DNA of 64,000 nt from Thermoascus crustaceus (lineage: Eukaryota; Ascomycota; Eurotiomycetes; Eurotiales; Thermoascaceae): positions 570,583 to 634,582 of the forward strand of contig BCIC01000002.1 in the NCBI GenBank assembly GCA_001599835.1, read 5' to 3'. The position numbers and the translations under genes were made by a program. Positions 11,601 to 24,913 of the stretch are shown here, one piece after another. Under the pieces are notes generated by a model. The model did not search any database. It was not told the origin of the DNA and saw nothing but the letters and a program-made list of their open reading frames with translations. Position 1 is the first letter of the stretch. Every line of letters starts with the position of its first letter.

Positions 11601-14600
11601 TCATGATCTACCGTTCGAGCCGGCGCGAACAGCTTCCAGAATCATATTCTTCGCCTCTTCTAGACCTTCCCTGGACCCCTTGATTTCGATGGCTTCGCCT
11701 CTTGCCTGGTCCTTTGGCACAGTGATACGGCAACCAGTCTTTTTTCTGATGGCATTGATTTGGCTACCGCCTTGCCCAACCACGAAGCGGTATGTCTTCG
11801 GATCCGGCAAGATCAGATAGCCAGTAGCAGACTGTTGCGACGCCGTCGAGATGGCCTTCTCCAAGGCGGCCCGCGCTTTAGCAACGTTCTCCTGGGTACC
11901 TGAGAGAACCCATGGAATGGTAGAAGGTTGAGAGGCATCGCTAGGCTGAGCATTCTCGACAACCTTCCAGGAGTGAGAGCTTGCCGCAGCGCCAGGATCA
12001 TCGGTTATTAAAGGAAGGGAAGCAGATCCGTTCGCTCCGTTGCGAGAGTCTACAGGATTGGGCTTCGCGGGAATCTGGTGACCAGCATGATCCACTGTCA
12101 CTTGGTAGTCATTGCGAAGACGGCGGAAAAACGAGCCATTTTCAGAAATGGCGTGGTGAAGATGCCTGGGAACTTCGACTGTCTCACCCTGCTGCTCCTT
12201 GAGGAGTGCCAGAATATGTTCTCTGGCAGCCTCAACAGAGGCGCTTGGTCCCTTAATTCTGATATCAGAACGGCCGGAACCTTGCTTGGGAATGTCCAGG
12301 GTGACGTTGAACTGCGATTCTATACCACGCCTGGTCTCACCACCGCGGCCGATGAGCAAGCGATGCTGCGACTGAGGAACCTCGATCGTGGCGGTGACTT
12401 GGTCCTCCCTCTGCTTAACGAATTCCTCAATAGCTGCGATGATCTTTTCAACGACAGCGCCATTTCCTTCGAGCTTGATCGTAGACTCGTTGCTCTCAGG
12501 ACGGGGGAACTTGACTATCCGAGCTGCACTGCCATCGTCGGGACCACCAGCCTCAATAACGATTTTGCGGATATTCGCACCTACTCCAGTTAGCATCCGA
12601 CATTTACCAACCAGGTACCATATGACAACTTACCACCACCGCCGATCAGAGCTTTGTGGTGCTTCTTATCCACTTCAATTGTCCTGGTTACAATAGCATC
12701 AAACTCCTTCGCCCGCTTCTCTAGGATCTTCTTTGCCTCTTCAACCTGCTTCTTGGTGCCCTTGATCTTAATCTCAACGCGACCTGACGCATCTGGTGCA
12801 TCGTGCACTCCTGGAACATCGATCTGAGCACCAGTGTCTGCACGAAGCTTGTCCATCTCGCGACCACGCTGGCCGATTAAAGACGGGACCTGGCTCTGGG
12901 CAACAGAGACAGAAGCCGAATGCGAGTGATCCACAACCCACTGCAGCAAACTCAGGATTTCGTCTCGTGCGGCGTCAGCACCCTTACGAGGGCCCTTGAC
13001 GAGTACCTCATCAGGAGCCTGCTGCGGCCGGTTGGGTCGACCTCCGCCAACTTCGCTCGCGGTGTCGGCCACGGATTGGTCGTCATTGACTGATGACACT
13101 GCAGCCCGAGGGAACTGTACGCGGACATTGTAACGGTCCTGCAATCGGTTGACCTGGCTACCTTTCTGACCGATTAGATCACGGTGGTATTGGGCAGGGA
13201 TTTTGAGAATGTGAGTAGTCTCGTCCTCCAATTTTCTTCCCAGAGCAATGATTCTCGCCTTCGCAGCGTCCGCCTTGGCCTTAGGTCCCTTGACCTCGAC
13301 TTTGCCGTTTTCAACCTTGATATCGACATCGAACTCCTCACGGAGCTTGTTGATGTTCTCGCCTCTTCTTCCAATGAGGAAGTTTGCGAACTTCTGAGGG
13401 AAGTCGAAGGCTGTAGTGTACCCTCGTTCAAGGTCATCTTTCTCTTGTTCGACGACAAATTGAAGGATCTTCGATGCGAGTTCCTCAACCGAGCTGGAAC
13501 GGCCACGAAGAGAAACTTCACTCTGAGAAGCAGAAGCAGCGGCTCCTGAAGCATGACCGTTACGGCCGTGTGGCTCGCCGACGATGACACGGACGGGAAT
13601 GTGGTCATCGCCTTTGGCCTGTTGTTCGCGAGCAACGAACTTCCGGATCTTGTCATTATACCTGGGGATGTTTGTTAGTGAAGAACGCGTACGCTTGAAG
13701 AAGTCGGACTTACTTTGCGGGAACAGAGACCGATTTGGCCAGAACATCCTGCTGATCCCCCAATACGTTCAGAAGGAACTCCTGCGCCTCTTGCAGAGTC
13801 TTCTCAAAGGTGGCAATTTCAGCAGCCGATGGTCGTTGCCTTGGGATCTGAAACTGTGGGGCTGTGGCTGATGGGCCCTCATAAACCAGGAATACGTCCT
13901 GGCCGTCAATATCATCAGGGACCAGCAAATGAACGCCAAAGTCATTTTTTAGTTGGTCAATGCTTCTGGAACGGAGATAGGGGTGGAAGTACGGGTCGAT
14001 AGAAACAGATCGTATTCTCGAGGGAGGGTGGGCCTGAACCAAGTTCATGATGTCGGAACGGGCCCGAATGGTGTTCTTGCCATCCCTAGAGTATACCTCC
14101 CAAGTAACAGGCCCGTCGGATGCCGGTGGCAGCACTATCCGGGCATCGTACATGTCTTCCAGCTCCTTTATAATTTGGCGTTGCTGCAGGTACGAGGTGA
14201 GAGCGCGTGCGTGCGCATGAGGACCAGCAGGAGCATTAGGATGCTGGCGTGACAAGTCAATGCTTGCCATCTGCATGCTGGTAGCAAGATCCATAGCACG
14301 GTTGATACCAGCTTCGATTTGGTCCGGAGGTCCCGTGATGGTGAGGAACTCGCTGTCGTCAGATGCAGGAGGCAAGATAACTGAGCACCCGGTTTCCGCC
14401 AGGAACTCGTGCAAAGCATCAGCATTATCGCCCAGGATGAATTGATGTTGGCCGCGACTGATGGCAAGCTGTCTGAGAGTAAGTTGCCGCTGCAATTCTG
14501 CAGCCCGCCTCTCAATCTCCGCACGAGCTTCTTGAGCGGCGGTACGCTCTCCAGAAATATGGATGTGCCAGTCGGGATCCGGCACAAACTGAATCTGGCC

Positions 14601-15826
14601 GGGGTCAGCCTCTTGCGGTGGCTGTCGGGACCAAGTATCATAACGCGGCACTCTTATCTGAGCCTTGGTACGACCCTCGATCTCATTCAAGTTTGCGTTG
14701 TGGGCACCAGCAATAAATGGGAAAAACTCCGGGGGAATAGTTTTCAGGCGCAAGTTGATGTTAGATGCTCTTTCCTTGACGATGGCCTCTATCTCCCGGC
14801 GAGCCATCTCAGCTGCAACTGCGTCGCCCTCAATTAAGACATCGATCGTAACACTGTCATCATCCTCTTCGCCAATGGCAGACTCCTCAGCTCGAGGAAC
14901 TTGCACTCGGGCGCCAGTTCGCTGCTGAATGTCTTGGACAACGGCGCCTTGGCGACCGATAATGTGAGGTCGAGCAGACGCTGGGATGGGGACCCGAACA
15001 GATTGCTGCGTATATTAGCACACCTGTGGAAGAAGCATAGATATTAAAGCAAAAACCGTACCTTTGACCCGACTTGTTGCGCGACCTCCTTGAGAGCTTG
15101 CCTGACCGCATCTACAGAACCCTTGCCCTCGAAAATGATAGAGTCACCGGGCCCACCACGCATGTCAACAGTGGCTTTTGAACGTCTGCTAATGTCTCTC
15201 AAGATGTCTCGAAGTGGCTTCTTTAGTTGACCACGTGGGAGCATCTGCGATGGCACAAGCCGAAGCTGCTCCACATGCTTCCCTGGAAGGCTCATAATCT
15301 TAGGGCCTTCTAAAGAACCAAAACCCTGCGGAGCGGAAGCAGCTGTTAATTGAAAGGTGGTCAGCACGTAAGCCGGTGTCAACAGGTGGGAGGAAGACGT
15401 ACCTGATGGTTGGGAACCGTTGACACCATTGGTCGGAGCGGAAGCACTTGACGGCTTTTTGGCACCCCAGGCTGTTGGTGCAGCAGCGGTTCTGGGCTTT
15501 GGGCCACCGCCCAAAGCAGGAAACGATTCCTCTGACCGCACGTCAAAAGCTGGTCCTTTCTTGGGAGCTGCCTTTGGCGCGGGAGCAGGAGTCGTAGTTC
15601 CCGTCTGTGCGGTCGTACTCTTGACAGGTTCCGAAGCAGCATCCGGCTTCCTATCCTTCACCAAGGAAGATGGAGGAGGATGCCGGATGTCTTCCTCATC
15701 CACAACATCTTCCACGGTGGCTCTATGGGCCTCATCACGTGCGTGCTGCTCCTCGAGCATGGCGGCCGGGGATTTCGCGGCCGCCACTCCGCCATTGACA
15801 ATCATGCCAGGCCCTTCAGCCGCCAT
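11601..15826 (-). CDS. scp160: Multi-KH-domain RNA-binding protein, vigilin/Scp160 type
   Basis: Large RNA-binding protein of the vigilin/Scp160 family; yeast Scp160 sits on polysomes and on ER-bound ribosomes. Five exons on the minus strand, 15826-15403, 15342-15062, 15005-13714, 13661-12634 and 12580-11601, encode 1334 residues. All introns are 52-60 nt with GT...AG ends. Seven KH repeats keep a classic GxxG loop (IIGRQG, LIGRRG, LIGQKG, LIGQRG, LIGGGG, LIGRGG, VVGQGG). Several more repeats are degenerate, for example those with FIAGAHN, FILGDNA and ISENGSF. The N-terminal ~150 residues are low complexity (Ala/Pro/Ser). The first intron lies in an open frame, so an unspliced reading would add 20 residues; splicing to the AG at 15343 restores a smooth sequence. 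The gene is divergent from ste20 across a 4.35-kb gap. Likely role: translation control and mRNA association at the ER. Confidence 0.9.
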
Positions 15827-18800
15827 TATGGGAAGGTATACTGGAGGAGATACGGCTAGCCAGACACAGGAGTCGTAGATCCGAAGGATAGAAGGGACAA
15901 TAAAGTTTTAGAAGGGAAAGGCTAGATGGCAGCACGATTCTACATCAATCAATCAGTACAGATGAACATTGCAAAAGCAGTGTAAAACGAGTCTAGTCAT
16001 ACCTACGATCAGTGATATCTAGAGGGAACGTAGAATCGGGACGACGTTGCCGACGCTCGAGGGGAAAAGAGGCAAAACGAATAAATCGCCTACTGGGAAC
16101 AGTTAAGCGCAAGATGGCACGGACTATCTGCTGAGGGCAGCAGGAAACTTCATCACAGCGATGGGCCTCGGAACGGAAAAAGAGCAGATAAGAAGGAGAG
16201 AGAGAGAGGGCAAGAGAGCGGGAAGGAAGACGGGACGTAGAGGGTAGGATTCAAGTTCGAGATAGTGACGACGAGCGTTGAGGACGGAGGGCGAAAGAGG
16301 ACAGTTTCGAGGGTCAGAGCTAAGGTTGGAGAGTTGGAGCAGCGCAAGGCCGGGGGTCACTGAGCCCGGTTCCGAGTTCTTCGCTCGCCGCCGCAGCCCG
16401 CTTGAGCTAGCGCCACGTCTGGACCGGGGGCCCTGGGACCACGCGAGGCCCCGGAAGACTTGCACCATGCAAATGCCAACAGACAACACAGCAGCGGGAC
16501 CTCTGTGTAGATGATTCTCTTGCTAATGGCCAGCTCTGACGGTGCCGTGGTGGAGCCTTACACCGATCTGCAGGAATGATGCAAAGAAAAAAATTTCTTG
16601 ATAACCCGTCACCAAGTCGACATTCGAGACACCTCGGCTTGCGGTAGTCAGAATTCTGTGCATGACTTCCCATCAATGGCCTTTGCATGACCTAATATTC
16701 AGATTGTCATCATTGTAATATATCTGAAAGTGTCTATAATCCCACCATCGGTCTCAATTTGTGCGTCCTATGGTGCGGGAGTCGACCTGGAGAAGCCATC
16801 TGTGCGGGCGAATCGGCGTCGCGAGACCGTATGCAGCAGACAGAACCTTCCGGTGAATCGGGGAATTTGTATTTGAAGAACAGAAGCCAATTTCAGCTCG
16901 AGGACAGACCAATTATTGGCAAGACATTGTAGTTCATATATGCGCTTGACTGCTACTGTACCAGTTTTCGGTGACCTGCTGCATCAATTGCAAAAACTTT
17001 AGAGTATGTGAGGATTCTTATATCTAATTAGTTTCCAAAGAGTATCCTAGAGAATAAGGAAATTGTGCCTGACAGATTCCATGCTCTTCAAGACACTTCC
17101 CTCTCACGTACTGACCACAAGTCATAACATGCCTTGTGGGCAAGGGTAGTTTCCACGTGGTATTACCTCTCATAACTGGAGAACGGGTGTAATTATCTTA
17201 GAAGTTCCAAAAAGGAAGGGAATCAGTTTACTACGCAAATTTCTTCTGCCCTATGTTGTGGCTTTTCATAGCTAAGCCACGTCAGAATACGGCGATGGGG
17301 AAAGGCTCGTAGAAAGCTTGACAGGTACTCGAGATACCAGGTATCTTTCAGCTGTGACCTCCGGATCTCACCACGCACAGATATCTTGATGGCTTTCCCG
17401 ATGCCCGTGCAGCAGGCCACTCTGACGGTGTCTGTCGAAGAACAATTGTGCATTTAATGATCCAAGCGTTGCGCACTGAAGGGAAGTAGCAAAACAAAAC
17501 GGTAAGGCGCAGATAAGGCGCATCGCGCACAACTTTTGAAACTGCCATGCTCTACTAAAAGTATAGAACTACTTATCACTACCTATAGGTATGTACCTAG
17601 TCAAATGGGTGTCCGCCTACCTAGGTAAGGTAGATAGGTAGCTCGCTATATAGAGAAGGCTTAAGAACCCATCATGGCCCGTCCCAAGACGGTGAAAATG
17701 TCACAGAAAAGGCAGTACCAGAGTGTGGTAGAACAAACAAGAATACAAAAACCTAGGAAGTTAGCTCCAGGTATCAACGGTTCCCTGTACTTCCGGTCAA
17801 GCTCATCTCAACGGTGTCCATGCAGCCTCACAGTTGTATGATCCTTCATATTCCAAAGACACAGCACATTTTCCATGAAAGGTAAAAAACCCCAGCCTCT
17901 ATGTGAGAAGAGGAGTTCAATTCTTCCGGGAGTCCAGTCAGCGTAACACATTGGAGATTGGGCTTCAACCTGATGACACAGGAGATGGAGGTACATATGT
18001 GTTCAATTGAGACCGCTTGGAGGCAAATTTGGGGGGGAATGCAAGGTTGGGTTCATGCACCAACGACCGTTATTTGTCAGATAACTTGAAGGGTTGGGGG
18101 GCTTAGGTCCCTGATCTCAAACCTAGAATCAAGGAGCGGCTAGCAGTCCCGAAGGGAGAGTCTGGAAGACTGACTATCCGGTTCAAGCAGAGAATCCGGT
18201 GACGTGACTCGTCGTCTGGAGAAGGGTAGTGCAGATCTCAGAAAAGTAAGGTGGTGCAACAAATACCTAAACATCCGCGAAGCATGTGCGGGGTTTTCCT
18301 CGAAGATAAAGGGATAGGTCCCAAAGGACCAGAAATCGGGGAATGAACCGGAAGTTTAAAGACTGAATGACAGGAACAAAAGTTCGTCCTTCGCCCAGAT
18401 AGGTGGGCCCAGCGGCAAAGCAGGAACGAATCTATACCAGTGGAATATGAGGATTACGCTCGTTAGATTTAGAATCACCAGGGGGGAACCAATCGATCCT
18501 TTGCTGACCAAACGTAGCTGAGAGTGTAGTTCCTTAATGGAATTCACCTGGTCAACAATGGCGCTAAGCCTATGGAACAGGACGTACACCTATCAGTCGT
18601 GAAGAAGGGTCTCACAGGACGCGCAATTGAAACTGCACTAGGATGTAACGGAATGATTCTACGAATGACAGCCAATCCGACAGAAGAAGGGGTCCGAGGC
18701 AAGGGAGTGAATGAAAAAGGAAGGTCTGGCTGTATCCTGGAAGACAGGATCCGAAACCCATGTCCCGACTGCAGCGACTCGCCCAAATCAGATGATAAGA

Positions 18801-20176
18801 TTTCGAGTTACCGGTGCTGGCAGCGCAGGAAGTACCCTCCAGATGAATGTAGGCGTGCCCGAGGGAAGGCGAGGACTTAGGAGAAATACATGTACGCCAG
18901 GTTACAGTTCTCCGTTGGCCAATGGTCCCGAGCTTTCCTTTTCGAATTCTGTTCAGACATTAACCGTATCATTTGCAGATAAGTATTGGGCAAGACTAGG
19001 GTAATTGAACTACAGACGCCACCCGGGATGCACAATTGATGAAGCGGGGCACTGGGCAAAGTACCCATAGAATAAACATCGAGCATTCAAGTGTGCAATG
19101 TCAACAGAAAAGACAGTTCGGGGAGAAACAAGAGGGATAATAGAGCTAATTGTTCAGAATTCTGAGATAGACATGCTGGCAAGAACTTACGATATTCCGT
19201 TGTCGATGTGATAATGGTGGCTGCTCAGGCGTTGTATTGAGATTAAGATAGACATGCTGAGAGTATTAGATCAGGTACCATGTCCCACTAGAAGACGCGT
19301 CCACGAACATATGTCTAATCGCCCATCTCAGGTCTAGCCAGGAGCATCAGTGTCCAGCCCCAAAGTTAGTAACCTGCTGTCGCTGCGTTTGCTGTTTGGT
19401 GGTGTGCATCCCGCCCGAGACAGGCTGCTGCGGCACAGGGCACCACCTGTCTCCTGTCTACGTTGAACGAGAGCCAGGAGTCAGAAAAAGAAAACTCTCA
19501 TCTCTGCTCTAGCTGCCCTGCTTCTGTCAATAATAGTCCGGATGCTCCTGCTCCTGAATCTCTTCCCAGTTAATACAGTGTGCCAGTTTCCAGTTTTATT
19601 AGCAAGACATCTCGAACTCCTTTTCTTTTCGGCTCCCACCGCTGTTCTTCTCAACGGTCCAGACGTCACTTGACTTTGGGAGTCCAGCCCTCGCTTGTCT
19701 CCGTTTATCGCCCCGACCTCATCTGGCTGGACTCAAACCTCCATCCCGTTACCTCCTCACCACCATCGATGTTGTGCTGCTTCTCCTCCTAGGCCTGCAC
19801 GCTGGTTGTCGGTCATCTGGCGGAGGCCGCCTCACCAGAAGATACATTCCAGCGCTTCCCCCGCAGCAGCGACAGTCATCGTCCTGCTTCTCGCACGCCT
19901 CCCCCCGCCTCTCTGCCGGCTCAGCGACACTCCACGTGCTTGTATCGTCGGCCCTGTCACAGCAGCTTCCTCGCGCGGCTCCCCTTGCGTCGTCTGCGTC
20001 CGTTCAACCGCCACATTGCCCTCCCAGACTGACACAGAGAGAAGAGGGACTGTGGAATACTGCACCGCCTCCCAGGTGGCTCCCTGACCGCCCGTCGATC
20101 ATCAACATCCCCAGCAGCCGTTGTCGTTGTCGCTGTCACTTTCTTTCAACTGGCTGCGCGTCCATTGTCGCCGGCC
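15827..20176. other. Long divergent intergenic region between the KH protein and ste20
   Basis: A 4.35-kb gap lying upstream of both flanking genes. The ends look like leaders: about 16120-16480 is pyrimidine-rich read on the minus strand, and 19580-20176 is C/T-rich on the plus strand. A cluster of CCTAGGTA/TAGGTA motifs sits at 17585-17645. No open frame in the centre (16.5-19.5 kb) has a recognisable domain or a believable exon chain. Very long leaders or unannotated non-coding RNA are possible but not shown. Confidence 0.45.
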
Positions 20177-23070
20177 ATGGACCAGGCAAATGCAGCTTTT
20201 AAATTTCGCCGGTCTTCCAGCAAGCTTCACAAGGAACCCCCGTTGTTCTCCAGCTCCCGTGTGCTGAAGAGCCAACAGAGCAACACATCGCTGAAGAGGC
20301 ACCCTTCGGCCCCAGTATACCCGCGATCTCTCGGGGGCAGTCGGGAGCACTTGCGAACAAGGTCCAACGCGTATGGTTCGTCTTCGTCTTCGCTTGACCA
20401 GAACAGTGCAGGTCCCTCTCCAGTCCTTTCGAGCAACGAATTCAGTTCCTCTCCCGGCACTTATACCTCCTCTAAGTCCCGCCCTGGGCTACCCGGTCGC
20501 CTCTCGCTCAATGATCGTAGCTCGGATGAATTGATTGGCGCGCCGTTCGATGCGCGAGGCATGCTCAATGCATTGGAAGAGACGATATCCCCATCGCAGC
20601 AGAATTCGATACGCCGTCCGCCAGCACCGCATTCTTCCCATACTAGTCCAGAACTGCGAGGTGTCCAGACGTTGAGACAGTCTTCCAGCCACACTGCCTT
20701 GAATCCACGCATGGAGACGGCTCCGCAACGTTCGGACGATGATCGGGTACAGAACCAGAAGAGGTTCTCTGATGAAGCCAATGGCACCAAGAGCACTGGA
20801 AGAAGCAAGAAGAGCAGCTTCTCCAGCTTCGTGAACAGCATGCTAGGCTCTCCTCGGAACATCAAGATATCAGCTCCGGAGAATCCAGTTCATGTCACCC
20901 ACGTTGGATATGACAATCAGACAGGCCAGTTTACTGTATGTTTACCCAAGCTCTAAGCGATCAACGATGGTTGTGAAAGGCTCTTTTCCTGGCAGCCAGC
21001 AGGATGTAAAAATATTTCTTTGACATGGCAGACATAATGCTTGCTCAACTACCGGAAAAGAAGTAAGGTTGCTGACGTTCTTTGACATAGGGCCTGCCGA
21101 AAGATTGGCAGCGAATGCTGCAGGAGAGTGGAATCTCAAAGAAGGAGCAAGAACAGCATCCCCAAACAATGGTCGATATTATGAGGTTCTATGAAAAGAA
21201 TGCCGCTGGAGGCAATGAGGATGAAGTCTGGCACAAATTTGACCATGCGCATCCACAGCAGCAAGATTTCCTGTCTCAGCCCAGCGGAGCTGGTCCCGCA
21301 GCTTACACCCCGATGCCGACGATACCATCTCCTCCGACCAGCCCCCGATTCCCTCAGAATCATGAAGGTAGCTTTGAAAACCCCAGGGCTCCGCCTCCTG
21401 TCCCGCGCGCCGCTCCAGCCGCTTCTCTATCTCCCAGCGCCACTCCGCCGATTGGCAATCTTATTCCAAATAGAGCGGCTCCCAAGCCTCCGACACCAGG
21501 TGGAAGCAATTTGATTCCTGCTCGTCCAGCGCCCCAACCTCCTACCGTGAGTCCGCACGCTGGCGCCCCAGGGAGAGTGGTTCAGGATTCTGGGGCACAT
21601 TCGTTTGCTACACCACCTATTCCGGAGACGGGACCTCTACCAGCAGAGCCTCAACAGCCTCCACGCAGCAGGTCAAATTCGAAAACCAATGGAACGACAA
21701 CTCTGCGAATGCCACCAGGCATCATTGGCTCCCCAACCCAATACCAACAGCAGCAGGAGCAGGCAATGGTTGCAGCACAGCAAGCTATTACAAACAAACA
21801 GCTTGACCGCAGCCGCAGCCAACGCCAACAACCGCAGCAGTACCAGCCGCCGAGGCAGGAACCACAACAGATGGTACAATCAACACCTCAGCAACAGTAT
21901 GCACCCGCAGTCGATCCTCCTGCGATCCCCCAACCTTCTCAGCAGGCCCGCATTGGACCCGCACCACGGCCACGGCCCCGGGCCCGTCAGAGTAATGCTA
22001 TTGACATTCGGGCCCGGTTAAATGCCATCTGCACAGCTGGTGACCCCACTACAAAATACTACAATTTGAACAAGATCGGCCAGGGCGCATCGGGTGGCGT
22101 GTTCACTGCATACGAGAATGCAACCAACAAGTGCGTGGCTATTAAGCAGATGAACCTCGAGCTGCAACCGAAGAAGGATCTGATTATCAACGAGATCCTG
22201 GTAATGAAAGATAGCAAGCATAAGAACATTGTCAATTTCATGGATAGCTACCTGCATGGTCCGGATCTGTGGGTTGTTATGGAGTACATGGAGGGTGGCA
22301 GTCTTACGGACGTTGTCACTTTCAATATGATGAGTGAAGGGCAAATTGCCGCTGTTTGCAGAGAGGTGAGTCTGCTGGCCGACGAAATATTATTTGGTAC
22401 CAGAGAACTAATATCCCTAGACTCTGAATGGTCTACAACATCTCCACTCAAAGGGCGTGATTCATCGGGATATAAAATCTGACAACATTCTACTGTCATT
22501 GGAGGGTGATATAAAATTGAGTAAGTCTTGCATATATCGTCTTGAAATTTAAGACCCCTCTAACATTCTCCAGCCGACTTTGGCTTCTGCGCTCAAATCA
22601 ATGATTCGCAAAACAAGCGCAACACGATGGTCGGCACTCCCTATTGGATGGCACCGGAGGTTGTCACAAGGAAAGAGTACGGCCGAAAGGTCGATATCTG
22701 GAGTCTGGGTATCATGGCTATCGAAATGATCGAGGGTGAACCGCCTTATCTTACGGAGTCGCCTCTCCGTGCACTATATTTGATAGCCACGAACGGTACG
22801 CCTAAGATCAAGGACGAGCATAACCTATCACCAGTGTTTCGGGAATTTCTACACCTTGCCCTGAGGGTGGATCCGGAGAAGAGAGCTTCTGCTCATGACT
22901 TGCTCAAGGTATTTCCGAGCTTCTGTTTTCAAATCGTTTTCTTTTACTAATACTCTATCACACAGCATCCGTTCATGGCGCTTTGCGAACCACTCTCTAG
23001 CTTAGCTCCTCTTGTAAAGGCTGCCCGAATCAGTCGTGCTCAGGAGAAGGCTCAGAAGGGCGGCTCCTAA
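20177..23070 (+). CDS. ste20: PAK-family serine/threonine kinase Ste20/PakA
   Basis: Effector kinase of Cdc42/Rac that links these GTPases to MAP-kinase signalling and polarised growth. Five exons, 20177-20935, 21091-22365, 22421-22520, 22574-22908 and 22966-23070, encode 857 residues. A Ser-rich N-terminus precedes a CRIB domain starting at about residue 231 (ISAPENPVHVTHVGYDNQTG). A long Pro/Gln-rich linker follows. The kinase domain spans about 576-830: GQGASGG loop, Lys605 in VAIK, Asp695 in HRDIKSDN, Asp713 in DFG, and activation segment TMVGTPYWMAPE. There is no PH domain. That, plus kinase details such as MNLE.QPKK, argues for Ste20 rather than Cla4. The ATG at 20177 is in a good context after a long C/T-rich leader; the frame is open a little further upstream but has no earlier ATG. 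Confidence 0.92.
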
Positions 23071-24913
23071 GCAAATTTCGGTTTTTTGTCTATCCGCTGT
23101 TCGACACCTGGCCCAGGCTCCATTATACCCCAATACGTCTTTTCTGCTTCTGAAGCTTCAACAAACAACATACTTTCAGTGGGCGATACTATTCCTTTCT
23201 CCTTCGCCTCTGTTTTCCCTCTTTTCTCCCTTCGAGTTTATAGATGGTGATGGATCGATGGCATGGACTCTTATGTACCAAAGCGGGCCTTTTCATATTA
23301 CTCATTTGATGTTCGATATTACCTCTGTTAACGCTAGCCTTTTAGTCGCTTGTGTCTTGGTTTTGATCCGTTCGCATCTATGCGACCCGAGATACCAGCA
23401 TTACTTTTTCTTCTCCCCTTTACCCCCTTTTCTTCCTTCATGCGCCCCATATATTATTCACCCACTTTTATGTCCAGAGTTTATGACATGAAAAAGCAAT
23501 CGGCAAAGGCGGGCCTGTGTGAAGCGATTGAGATCCATGCACTCTCAGGGTCACTTTGTTAAAGGGAAGCCGCTTTGTGTCACAGGCATTTGTCTTCTTT
23601 CATTTCTGCCACCCTAACATGGGAATGGGTTATTCATGATATTCTTATTATTTCCTTGACGGTTGTCAGTGTTTTCATTATCCTACGGGAGTTAACAAGC
23701 CATTTCTCTTATGTTGCTTGCCTGTTTCCGTGCTTCTATGTTTGCGGAGTAGATAGCAACCAAAAGAACCTAGCGATATGGTCTGATTTCTCGTCAAATC
23801 TCCTGTGCATAAAGTTAGTCGTGGATATATGAGTGCAATTGTATGCCATGATTCAATGACCACAACACATGGCATATTTTGTGCGGGGCGATGGAAGGAA
23901 ATTCCTGGGTTAGTTGTACAGTGTGCCGGAACCTTTTCGTCCCTTGACTTTACCTGATCAGATAAAGAACATGGAGGTTTGCCAGTAGTTTTACACCTTA
24001 ACGATGGAAGTTGTTGGTACTCGCTGACATGTGGGGTAGAATATAGTTATATGTTTATTAACAAGCAGGATATTTGCATGACCGGCGGAGTTTAGGACAA
24101 GTAATGAACATCATGTGCATCACAAAATCTAGTGCCATCCGCAGAACGTCGTATCCTTCTATTGGTTGTAGTGCGAATAGCTGTCCGAAGAAAACAGCAG
24201 CCTGCATGGAGCATACGTATGCAGTGAAATGTAACTGAGGGTAGACGCCTCTTCTGCAAGCGTCTCCCCGGTGTATAACATACCTCTAAGCGATACAACA
24301 ATAATATATTGCGACTGTAAAATTCCTATTTCTTCAGACCCTTTGTAGAGGAGGACGAGGTCCTGCCAGTGAGTGTTCTCATTCTGGAGAATTTAGTCGC
24401 TAGGCGGGCCGTCGTCATAGCTCTCTCCCAAGTCAGGTTACCCCCGCGCGAGCCAGTCAGCAGCAGCGCAGGCAGCGCAGCCTGCATGATCGTCGCCCGC
24501 TCGCCCGCTTCATCAAGTCGCCGCGCAGCATTCGATCGCAACTTACTGAGACTCCCCTCTATTCTTCACATTACGCAGGAAGATTCCTGGAGATATTTCA
24601 TTCCCTATTTTCCATCGAACGCGCACTCTCTGAGCGAGGACGAAGCGATCCGGTCTTTCCTAGTTTCCGCGAGAGTGAACGAGGGGGAGGTCTCCGCATC
24701 GTGACTGTTGTCTTCACTCTTCGAGCTATTGAGATACCGGCCTAGCTTTATCGCGTTTGCGAATATTGGATTTCAGGACACGACGACAAGTCTGTCACTG
24801 GTGCATTTAGGTGTCGGAATATAGTTGACGGTACTGGCGGACCGGCAGACGAGCCGTCGAGCGTGTGAACCCGGGTGAGACCTTGAATTGGAGTGCAGGC
24901 AGAAACGCCGGCC
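23071..24913. other. Spacer between ste20 and hse1
   Basis: The first ~800 nt are T-rich and look like the 3' region of ste20. From about 24100 the DNA becomes more GC-rich towards the hse1 start. Short ORFs (for example 23036-23491 and 24369-24704 on the plus strand) have no recognisable domain, and several begin at non-ATG codons. I see no gene. Confidence 0.5.

Noticed and set aside
12078..12593. 171-codon plus-strand ORF inside the KH protein gene
   Set aside because: It is the reverse of KH repeats that are clear on the minus strand.
20177..23070. Cla4 identity for the PAK kinase
   Set aside because: No PH domain is encoded before the CRIB domain, and kinase-domain details fit Ste20 better.
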